Shown here in pieces: positions 33,381 through 43,429 of a DNA stretch of 64,000 bases. Under the pieces are notes generated by a model, which had not been told where the DNA came from, made no database searches, and saw only the letters and a list, made by a program, of their open reading frames with translations. Each line of letters opens with the position of its first letter. The stretch's first letter is position 1. Source of the stretch: Mytilus edulis (Eukaryota; Mollusca; Bivalvia; Mytilida; Mytilidae); the NCBI RefSeq assembly GCF_963676685.1, contig NC_092345.1, positions 51,829,527 through 51,893,526 on the forward strand. The letters are read 5' to 3'. The position numbers were made by a program, and so were the translations under genes.

Positions 33381-34985
33381 ATGAGACTTTTTCAACTCCT
33401 CTCGACACCTACAGTTGAGAACAACTACGACAGGTAAAATGTGAGGGGTCGTCTCAAAACTTAGAAAAAATGAAATCATCATTGATTTTATTGCTTTCAT
33501 TGACAATGATACAGCTTTCCTACAGAGTCCAAATAACATGGATTTTTTAAATGTATTATAAAGAAAATGAGAAAGTCACATTTCATCTTTTTAGACGTTG
33601 AGCTTCTAGCTGTCCTGGTGGAATTTGGGAAATGAAAAGAACAAAGCATGTTTAATTGTAGTTGATATTTAATTAATCAATGTTTTATCATCAATATGTC
33701 TGTTGACAAGAGCGGCACATATTTCCACAATGTCTGTTAGTTTTGGCTTTGGGTGCCTCCATAATGTACTCAATACTTTGTATATTTTCAATTCACCAAT
33801 TTGGTGTTCAACTTGAATTCTGTATTCACCAATCACGCGATTAAATTGTCTGCTCTTTCTCTCAAATGTTATGCTTTACGATTAATTTGAGGTGTTGTAA
33901 ATGGTGTAACTAAAGGATGACGATTTGGATAAACTATGTCTCTAAGGAGAACACAGTCCTCCTGAAAATGCAGCGAATCATTTCTCCGTATTTTGATCCA
34001 AAACCTTTTGTATGTATATTCACAGATGAGATAGAAAAATCTAAAGTACGAAAAAAATTGAAAAAGGTACAAAACTTGTTCCTTAAATTGGATATAGAGA
34101 AACAAATTCTGACCCGGTGAAAACAAAATATAGAAATGACAGTGAATGAATAAAATCAACGAAATTTCTTGTAAGAAACCCAAAGGTCATTTTCAAGGAC
34201 ACAATGACGAAGGGACAAGGTATGTTATTTTCGGGACATCAGCCGTTGGTCTCCAAACCACTGATTAGCAATGTCCATTTTGATTTTGCAATGTCAACAA
34301 GCTCTATAGTAAGAACTAACAACTTGAAATATAAATTCCATACGCAGGTATGTTAGAAAAAATGCACTGCTTAGATGTTGTAACATTAAAACGAGAAGTC
34401 AGCTATACTGTTTTAAAAAAATTCATCACGAAAAACATCAACTCTAGAGAAGTCCGCCGTTGATAAAAAAATAGATGTGATATTTAATTTCCTAAGACCT
34501 TCAAAATCAATATGTGGTTATCCCTCTAGAAATTGAATATGTACATCAACTAAGACAAAGATCGGTTGAAAAATACCAATTTGGTCGTGTTCACAATTGT
34601 GATATGGACGTACGGACAGTCCAGTAAGTATTTTTCATCAATGGAAAATTTCATAAAAGCTTTTACACCAACAAATTAGTCGTTATTTACATGCGGCAAA
34701 TATTTGGCAAAAGACTCGTCTAATCATAAAATTGAAGAGAAAGCGGATCAGGATGCAGAATGGTTGCTGTATTTGTTTTAATCAAATATGACAGAGACAT
34801 ATATTTATTTATTTATTTGGTTGATATATATTCTGAAGCTATATAGTCAAGACAGTATAAAACCACCAATCCAATATGTTACGTATTGATAATCATGATG
34901 GTTTTTGTCTTTGAGACGACCCATCCATTTGACCTGTAAACTGTAGGTGTCATTAGTCGGTGTCGAGAGATGTTGAAAAGGTCTA
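33381..34985 (-). mobile_element. HARBI1-like (PIF/Harbinger) DNA transposon, decayed
   Basis: The ends form an imperfect inverted repeat: GAGACTTTTTCAACTCCTCT on the left against AGACCTTTTCAACATCTCTC on the other strand at the right, followed by CGACACC in both. GGTCGTCTCAAA also recurs inverted just inside each end. The element is about 1.6 kb and contains a broken DDE transposase on -. Confidence 0.7.
33668..34110 (-). pseudogene. HARBI1-like DDE transposase, C-terminal part, frameshifted
   Basis: One frame reads SLHFQEDCVLLRDIVYPNRH then PLVTPFTTP, the segment around the second acidic residue of DDE_Tnp_4 nucleases. After a short region with stops, a different frame reads VIGEYRIQVEHQIGELKIYK and KLTDIVEICAALVNRHIDD, the segment with the third acidic residue and the helix that follows, ending in TAA. 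The order and spacing fit PIF/Harbinger nucleases, which excise and insert their own element. Frameshifts and stops make it non-functional. The N-terminal third was not recovered. Confidence 0.7.
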
Positions 34986-35859
34986 ATATTTATAAGTATC
35001 TTTCAGTTGTCTTTTTAAACACGAAAATATTTTAAATTCAATGATCTCATATGCAGTAGGTATAGTGTTTGATATCAGGTAAAACCATTTAAGAAAAGTT
35101 GATAATCTTATGTAATATTATTCAATTATTGTAAGTGCATCAAGCGTGTTCTAGAACTTGTCTATATCATTAGCGTTCATCGATTATTCATATTACTCGA
35201 ATAACAATTTATACGCAGTTGATACATTTTCACATCACAAAACACAGAACTTTGAAATACGGTATATGTTATTATAGATATATCAACAGTGAGATGCTAA
35301 TGCAAAATTGCTACATATCTAAATAGCAGTGTTAGTTTCCGAGATAATCGAGACTTTAAACGAGGAATTTGTGTGGTTCTTTGAGAAACTTGAAGATCTT
35401 TCAATGTGTTTAACTAGTATTTTTAATGATCTTATATTATTTTAGATGATTAGTATATTCGCAATTTGATGAAAATAAAAATGAATTCTCGTATCTTAGT
35501 TATTTCACTACGATAACAACGCCCCATAAATTTTGAGCACAATTATCGTACTCAGCCTCAGAAGTCAACCAATAAAAATGCTACAATTTTCGTTTCTAGC
35601 ACACATTCTGAGAACAAAAGCCCCGTATGTTTCGAAAAGACAACTGTTGTTGCATAAGTCTAAAATTGTTCTGCATTGAAAAGTACAAAGATAATTGAGT
35701 TGTGTTATTGTGCTACGCTAAATTTGTGTATTCTTGTCTTAATGTTTTACTAATACGCTATGTCTATATTCCTTTTTATGCTTCTTAATTACATATTTGT
35801 TTATTTTTATAGTGATGAAGATTATAAAACAATGTTGACTGCTGTTCCCCAGTCGTGCA
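34986..35859. other. AT-rich intergenic DNA
   Basis: No gene, RNA or repeat boundary was recognised on either strand. Confidence 0.45.
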
Positions 35860-36055
35860 TGTGAGAGGTTAAGCTAGGTTTAAAACCAGGTTTAATCCAC
35901 CATTGTCTGTACCAAGTCAGGAATATGGCAGTTGTCATCCATTAGTTTGATGTGTTTGAGCTTTTGATGTTGCCACTTGATTAGGAACTTTTCTTTTGAA
36001 TTTTCTTCGGAGTTCTGTATTTTTGTGATTTTACTTTTTATTAGAAGATGTTAGG
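35860..36055 (-). repeat. 'AAAGTCCCTAATCAAATGGC' family repeat (inverted copy)
   Basis: Words of the family appear inverted: AGGTTTAAAACCAGGTTTAA, CCAAGTCAGGAATATGGCAG, TGCCACTTGATTAGGAACTT and GAGTTCTGTATTTTTGTGAT. Confidence 0.75.
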
Positions 36056-36339
36056 GTAACTTTTTATACAACAACAATTTTCGGTTCGCCATATGTTTGT
36101 ATACATACATCACACCCCATGTTACTATTAAAATGACATCATAACAAGACTAATGATTCACATAAGTGTTACTCACTAACCTAGAAGTAAGAACCCCAGA
36201 GTTCACATGACTTATATTAATATGATCATGATTATAAATCCACAGTTTACAAAACTGTTTTTTTAATAAGAATGTTCTACCTGAATGATCAGATTACATT
36301 ACTAAGCTTTATTTAACAAAATCAATAGGAATTGTAGGC

Positions 36340-36600
36340 CCTTAAAGGAGGGATGAAAGATACCAGAGTGACAGTCAAACTCACAAACCGAAAACAAACT
36401 GAAAACGCCATGGCTATAAATGAAAAGGACAAACAGACAAACAAAAGTACACATGACACAACATAGAAAACTAAAGATTAAACAACACTAACCCCACCAA
36501 AAACTAGGGGTATTCCCATGTGCTCTGGAAGGGTAAGCAGATCCTGCTCCAGATGTGGCACCCGTCGTGGTGTTGCTTATGTTAAAACAAATCCGGTAAA
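36340..36600 (+). repeat. Dispersed repeat, CCCGTCGT family (copy 3)
   Basis: It includes GATACCAGAGTGACAGTCAA, AACGCCATGGCT, GACACAACATAGAAAACTAA, GATCCTGCTCCAGATGTGGC and ACCCGTCGTGG, in the same order as 16440-16930. Confidence 0.75.
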
Positions 36601-37250
36601 TAGTCTAATTCTGTAGGTCACATTCATGAAAGAAATACTTTTCCACTTCGTAAATTATTATAGAATAATTGTGCGTGTAGCGTACAAGCTTTTAGTCCGG
36701 GTATCTAGATGAGTTTATTTATTGAACAAATATTTGACTCCAACCCACCTTTTTTTCTTAAAATGTCCTCTATCATGTCAGAAATATGGCAATTGCAATT
36801 AAATACTATAAACGTATTGTTATTCGTTAGTGCCAATGTTCGTGGTTTGACCAAAAGCTATACGTTCACGGGTTCTTAAATTCGTGGAATTAAGTTTTTC
36901 CAAAGAACAAAATATGACCAAAAAATTAGAAGACATTAGAAGCCATCAGAAATTATCTTCATGAAAAAAATAAATTGTTGTTTTATATTGGTTTATGGCA
37001 TATTGCATACCATAGTGTTCCTTCACGCTCACTTTCATTAAAGACAACATTCATTAAATATTTAATAAGCTGTGATTTCAAATTGTCCCAACCGAAAGAT
37101 TTTATTATAAAATTTATAAAATAATTGCTTTCAGGTATTACCATTAGCAATGCGTTCAATGGTCTCGATTGAACGATACTGCAAAGAATATATTTTAAAT
37201 AATGCATGCGTGCAATTAGAAGTGATAACACTAATAAACATAATGTTACT
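36601..37250. other. AT-rich flank of the 9-kb inverted-arm block
   Basis: A 127-codon frame on - (37366-36983) starts inside the left arm and runs out across its boundary. Its outer part has fairly ordinary composition with a hydrophobic stretch, but no domain is recognised and the part inside the arm is repeat sequence. It is not called as a gene. Confidence 0.35.
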
Positions 37251-38830
37251 AGACTCAGTCTGGCAGCCACTTTTATCGCCCAATCGAGATAGCAGCCACT
37301 TTTCCAGCAGTCAATTTTGACGATATGTCTAAAAACCAAAAACTGCATAAGACTCAAACGTTCCAAAAATCGCTATATCTTAGTTAAGTGTCAGTCTTTG
37401 TAAGAATCAGGCAATTTAGGTCAAAATTAAAACATGATTAGAAAAAACCCACCGTGCTAATCATGCTATTTAATACTAACCATCATCCTGAGTTAAAAAG
37501 TATTAGTCTTTCGTTTGTGTTTGTCTTGTAATATCAAATAACTTGGTTAGAAAATTGGTTAGAATGATAGCAAATTACAGAGTTATCTTCCCTTATTTGT
37601 TAATTTCTAGTGCATTTCAACCAAATTGTATCTTCTATTACCAGAACAGTAAATGGAAATGAATGTCATTTTTGTGCATAACTACATATTATGAACTGAA
37701 AATAATATCAAATAGGGTGGGGTTTTTTGGTCATGTTTTCACCACTGCTTGATTCTGAGGCAGACTGGCACTTAAATATAATTAAACAGAGGAATTTTCA
37801 ATATTAAAATTTAAAAAGTATCATTTTCATAGTTAACAGGAGTGAAAGGATACGCCGAAAATAGTTTTATGACCCCTTCAATCTGTCGTAAATTATTGTT
37901 GTCCTCGAATATACACCCTTATATAAGTTGCATATTGCTTATGTAATATAGATTTTTATAAAAAAAAAAACGACATCAAAGATTCATCAACTATTGAATT
38001 TAATATATAATATATAAAACTAAAACTAAAGCCGGCCACTCTAAAACATTCAGAAATATAAATAGAAATATCTTTGGAAAGCCCCAAAAAGAAAGAAGAA
38101 ATATCTAGTGAAAAACCTACCGGAGACCCCTCAGATACGGTGAGACCCCTGGTCTTTCAATGTCCCAAATTCGACGATATTATAAAAACTCTGTAATATA
38201 TAAAATTGGGTGTAAATACAAACGTTACTAAAAGGATCTTGTGTTATGGGTATTAAAAATACGTAAATTGGCAACTTTGAACCTCTGTGGTGGCCAGACT
38301 GGCTCGGATCCCAGAAAAATATTAAAATGGGGAATAGCCTGGGTCAACACCTTTGAAATGAGCTAGGTCCGGTTCGGAACTTTGCCGTAGGGATATGCCG
38401 AAGAGTACCGAATGTATGGCTGATATGAAAATACGTAAATGAGCAAATTTGACCCTCTGTGGTGGCCAGATGGGCCCTGATCCCAGAAAAATATTTAAGT
38501 GGGGAATAGCTTGGGTCAATACCTTTGAAATGAGCTAGGTACAGTTCGGAACTTTACAGTAGGGATATGCCGAAGAGTACCGAATGTGTGGTTGATATGG
38601 AAAATTCCTAAATGGACAACTTTGAACCTCTGTTGTGGCCAGACGGGCCGCGATCCCAGAAAAATGTTTAAGTGGGGATTGACCAGGGTCAACACCTTTG
38701 AAATGAGCTTGGTCTGGTTTGGAGCTTTTGCCGTAGAGATAAGCCTAGGAATATCGAAAGCATGTATGGTAAATATGAAAAGTACGTTAAAAAACACCTT
38801 TGAATCCCTATAGTGGACAATATCTTTCAT
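37251..38830 (+). repeat. Left inverted arm of the 9-kb block
   Basis: The arm is similar, in inverse orientation, to 43430-46290. It includes the end segment 37251-37390, a segment around 38030-38210 that contains the first codons of the Penelope-like region, and about three units of a 173-bp tandem repeat (38256-38830). Compared with the right arm it lacks about 1.7 kb. Confidence 0.75.
38256..38830 (+). repeat. 173-bp tandem repeat, about 3.3 units, in the left arm
   Basis: The word AAAATACGTAAAT or its variants starts at 38256, 38429, 38601 and 38778, spacings of 173, 172 and 177 bp. Each unit holds GGCCAGACGGGCC-like and GATCCCAGAAAAAT words, AATGAGCTAGGT and GGATATGCCGAAGAGTACCG. The same units occur inverted at 43440-43830. 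Confidence 0.85.
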
Positions 38831-40372
38831 CAGTACAACACCTCCAAGTATAGATCAATTAAGACGGCTTCTATTTATGCTAGGCAAAAGGAACACGAAC
38901 ATAAAGTGTACGGAACTTGTATGGTAACCGTTTTCCATTAAAACAGGTTAAAGTTAAAGTAGGGGACGGACACAGTTTTAAAACTTTAAAGAAAAGAATA
39001 TTAAAAAAGGAGGACCGAGAAAATACGTAAATAGGCAAAAACCTTAGTCCTTAAACTCTTGATTCAAATAATCAGATATGCAGTACGAACCTTTTAGCAA
39101 GTGTAGTCTTTGACAATTCGCCAAAAATTGTAAAGGATACTTTCTTATGCAAATATGGTGGTGAAGGCTTAAACATCTGGGCTACGTCTTTACCAAATAA
39201 TAAACCACTAACGGCTTTTAATCTCCCGCCAGCATGTTTCAATAGAATACACATCCTCGCACTCGCCTTGTTTTGCTCTTAAGCTTCTATTGACAACGAA
39301 AGTTACAAGAGTTCATCAATGTTTTATGTGTCGAGTTTTTAATCTGAAGAGTGGTCTTAAACTCATCTACTTTTTTCTTGAGTTCTTTAATCGTTGTATC
39401 ATATCCTTTCTCTAGTCGTTTTATATCTTCATCTGGTTACACGCGGATTGTAATTGTAATTCTATTTGTTTCGTATAGTATTTCAATTGACGCATGACTC
39501 ATCGTTTTGTTGCAGCATCCGTATTATTATTCGGAGATTTAATGTTAGTGATACGATTAATTGTCTTCATGTTTAATTCTTGAAGCAATTGACTCCTATT
39601 TATTTCTCCATTTCCATAAAATGCATTGAAACGCAACTTCATCAAGGTTTGCCTTCAGACAACAATTGTGATACATACAAACAAAAGTGTTCACAGACCA
39701 CTGGTGCTCTTATCTGAAGTTCATCGGTGATGTAGTAGCTCTTAAGTTTCAAGTAATTTACCATTACGTAAGGGGGATGAAAGTCCGCAAGAATCAAAAT
39801 ACACTTTGCTGGTTGTCGTCTTAAACTAACACGTCCAATGGGTTCCAGGTCCTAAAATGGAAGGGTTAACAGGGTTTGAAGGTAGGGTACCCTGCATTTA
39901 TACACCTCGAAACTGGAATATCTGAAGAGTTTTAAATGTTCTCTCCAACATTCCGTTTGATAGAGACGTGTTGGAAAATAGAATGTTGTGTACACGTATC
40001 ATTTATTTTACTCTCCGATTGATAGAAGCTTGTTGGGAAGTAGAATGTTGTGTGCACGTATCACTTATTTCAAACGGGCGCGAAGTTGCAATCGTCATTT
40101 GATAATATCCATATTCTGTTTACATATGACAAATGTTGTCGTTCTTCATATAATAATTTTTTAAAAGGTTTAATGAATCAAGGCATTGTTGCTTCTTTTA
40201 CCACAATTCCTTAAAGTATGTTTTGTTCAATTTTGTAATGTCTATGTGCCAAGGTACTGATTCCATCTTTTAAAATGTAACGTTTGTCATATTGTGTTAA
40301 TTTCTACAGTAACCACGTTGTGAAGGTTATTGCGAATGACGTTTATTTTTCAATGACATCTTTACTGGGTCA
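38831..40372. other. Interior of the 9-kb block, downstream of the polymerase
   Basis: On -, an open stretch at 39436-39287 of about 50 codons is strongly helical and charged (KRLEKGYDTTIKELKKKVDE), likely a coiled coil, ending in a stop. A 60-codon basic frame on - at 39254-39072 has no recognised domain. A direct repeat with AGAATGTTGTGT…CACGTATCA occurs twice, 61 bp apart, near 39979 and 40040. These may be remnants of other element genes, but none can be named. Confidence 0.35.
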
Positions 40373-42760
40373 TCAAACACGTTTTGTAATCGTTAAATGT
40401 AATGTTCTGTCAATTGACGTGTTTCTTCGTTCCTTTATCTTTCCTGGTGTGTTGACCATCACCCATTCGATAACATCATATCTTGTAAGAAGCCCTACAA
40501 TCATTTGACCACCACATGCATACCAATTATTTTTGTGTTGACGTTGGTAGGAATTCCAAAACGGGTTGTCCATACAATAGTTTGATGTGTCAAGCTTGTT
40601 TTGAATGTGAGTTATGTTTTTGTAAAAGTCGTCGGTTTGAATTTAATAGGCTTAACTATCGTCGGTTTGAATTTAATAGGCTTAACTATCAGTGTCGGTA
40701 AACAATAGTCGATCTTTGTTCCTGTTGTTTTTACTCATTTAGTCCAACTGAATGGCGTACATTTAAAATCTTTGAAATGTCTAAGATTCATGTTCCCAAT
40801 TGCAAGTACACAGGCTTGTCAAACTTGAGTTTTGTTTTCTTTATGTTTACTACTACCATGGACTCGTTATACACCACGAATTGGTCACAGTTGGGTTTAG
40901 CTATTAGTTTAAAGGGTTGCTTATCAGTAGTCATTAATGTTATATTCACCCGTTAACGTGTTTTCCATGGTATTTTCAAACATTACGTTGATAATCGGTT
41001 TAAAAGAATACTTTTCAGACACGATGCTGGCTATGATTTTAAGGTTAATGTTCAGGTCAATGAAAATTTTAAGCCAAATTGATTGTTAAAATTTTGACAC
41101 ACGATGCACTTTGGTTAATACCAACCCGTGGGAACAAAACTGTTTCAAATTTCTATGATGAAGAACATACTTTACACGTTTGTTTTAATCTAAATGCGGT
41201 ACCAACTTATGAACCTTGTTCATTTTTATGTTTTCATGTAAAAATGGTTAGTCTTTATGACTATCGTATTGTCTGCTGGGTAATCCAAATCACATTCAAT
41301 TATGTTTCCAACCTCCTCCTCATATTTTCACATGTCAATGTCTTCAAAGTCGTCCACGCATTCAAAACCCCTGTTGGGTACCGACATGACCAACAAATAC
41401 ATATTGTTAGTACCTAAGTATTCCAAGAAAGTCGTTGGTTGTGAAGGGTCGTACTCACTAATGTACTTTTTGTTGACCAGCCCATGGCGATTGCTTATTT
41501 TAGCATCCCCTCTCTTCGTGTGGCTTATTAATAAAAATAGTAACATGTCTGGGTCGTTTAACAATTCTAATCTAACTTTGCTTATTTTCAACGCCACATC
41601 GTAAGCTAGCCCTGTTGACGTGTAATAATGAAATCGTAAGATAAACATTTTTTTTATCATTAAATCATAATGCTACACAAATCACGATTTTCATACCTTA
41701 AATTGGTTCAACTTTAAATTCATAGCTAAATATATAAGGTGTCAAACGAATTTAACATAAACCTACACGAATCAATGCAAAGCATTTCTTACCCATCCAC
41801 TTTCTTAAAAAAAGAATATGTTCTTTTCATCAGTGTTGGGTATGCAATTCACTTCAACATTGGTAAACTCAACGCCTTTACTAACAAGTGGGAGTCATAC
41901 CCTGTTAAGTTAACACAATGGGAACAAAGGTAGATTGTTGAAAGTTTAAGTTACATTGTTTTATGTGTCGCACCACGATGCTTACCTGTCAAGTGGTCGT
42001 GATCACGCACTTTGTCTTCCGATAATTCATCATCGCACATGTGACAATGTTAACTCGCTGTAAAACATTGGGGGATCTTCTTCAGTCATCTACAAGTATT
42101 TTTATCCATGTACATGTCTGCAATATCCTTCACTATCTCTGCCATACAAGGCACAAATCTCTTAACAATGTCTTCCCCTGAGTACACTTTGATTTCTTTG
42201 TATTCCCCATGAGCATACTTGATACGGTAGTAAAACCAGAAAGTGTATTTTGTTGGTTAACATCCGTGTAAGCTTTTAATTTGTCAGGTTGGCAAGTGTC
42301 TATCTGTTCTAAGTTACATTGAATGTCAGCATAAATAACATAAGGAAATCGCATTTTACGTTTGTACTAAGTTGTAAGATATTGTAATGGTATCTTCTTC
42401 TTGAATCTCGTCCTGAATATGCATGAAATATTTGCCACTGGATGTTAAGCAACCAACAATCAGTCAATCTTCTGGAATCTCGATTTTCACTCCATTCTAT
42501 CACAATACACTAAACGTTCGTCTAAAAAGTCCTCACTTCAACAGTGGATTATACATCTTCGACAAAAATACTTTACCATCGTAGGATGACACTTGGGGAC
42601 TTAACAAATGTGATAAACTTTTTATCCAATAGTAATGTTGTTTAGTAGCATTGGTTACATACAACATGTTTGTGTGAGTTCTATCCTTTTTGATGTTCTT
42701 TGAATTCTTAACGGATACACTTCAAATTTTCTAAATAGTTGTTGTTTATTTCAACACCAT
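40373..42760 (-). pseudogene. Protein-primed (type B) DNA polymerase of a Polinton/Maverick-type element, heavily decayed
   Basis: Pieces in several frames on - keep the order of a family B polymerase. At about 42690-42533 there is a region with HYYWIKSLSHLL. At 42354-42133 lies the start of the exonuclease domain (FPYVIYADIQ). At 41660-41328 is the palm entry region with LLNDPDMLLF and an altered YLGTNNMY box where the first catalytic Asp is expected. At about 40905-40760 is a KPNCDQFVVYNESMVVV segment followed by KTKLKF. At 40685-40696 is the palm motif DTDS, followed at once by a stop. Many frameshifts and stops separate them, and a 30-bp tandem duplication lies at 40631-40690. Such polymerases copy the element's linear DNA from a terminal protein. 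This copy cannot be functional. Confidence 0.85.
40631..40690 (+). repeat. 30-bp exact tandem duplication in the polymerase remnant
   Basis: GTCGGTTTGAATTTAATAGG plus CTTAACTATC occurs twice in direct succession, just beyond the DTDS motif on the coding strand. The exactness suggests a recent duplication in an otherwise old sequence. Confidence 0.85.
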
Positions 42761-43429
42761 ACCCAAACACGTAAAGTATACAAGGTAGTATTTAGCCTGT
42801 CAAATGTGGTGAATATGTTTCAACGACAATAGCTAGCCCCCCTTTTTTGTTCAACTCGTTTTCCTTTTTTTGTATTGACTTACTCGGTGTGTACTTTTCT
42901 GATCCACCTCCTCTTTATGATGTGATTTTGAGAACACAGCTCACGTTAATAATAGCCTTTTTCTGTGCTAGTTTTACTGAAAGGCGTAGGTTAGACTTAC
43001 ACTTCAGGGATACAATTTATCCATATGAAGGTGTATTTCTACAATATGACTAACGTTCACTCACATTCATCACGCATGCAAGTGTTTATGCTTTCTTTTG
43101 TCTTTTTTATCATTACTGTTACTAGTAGTTCATTGTCTTAGTTGGTTGATTTACTAACTTGAGTTGACCTAAAAAGTGGAATCACTGTCACCTGTTGCTG
43201 AGTTTGTTTTTACCAACTGTACCATATTGTACAGAAGCACGTATTGTACCTTCGATGCCTACTTTAATTTTTGTGCATCTGAAATTTTACTAATCAATGT
43301 ATGTAAAGCACTTCGACTTGCCTTAAAAATGAATTAACAAATGGTTCAATGATCACTGTAGTTCTTTTCTACCATCTTTCACCTTAATAACAGGTTCCTT
43401 AGCTATGTCTCGTTGAATAAGTTGCCGCC
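42761..43429. other. Interior of the 9-kb block, upstream of the polymerase
   Basis: By position this should hold the polymerase N-terminus. I see only short frames on both strands, such as 42847-43053 (+), with no convincing match. Confidence 0.35.

Noticed and set aside
36983-37366. 127-codon frame on - crossing the left edge of the 9-kb block
   Set aside because: Its first third is repeat-arm sequence and the rest has no recognised domain; chance readthrough is the simplest reading.
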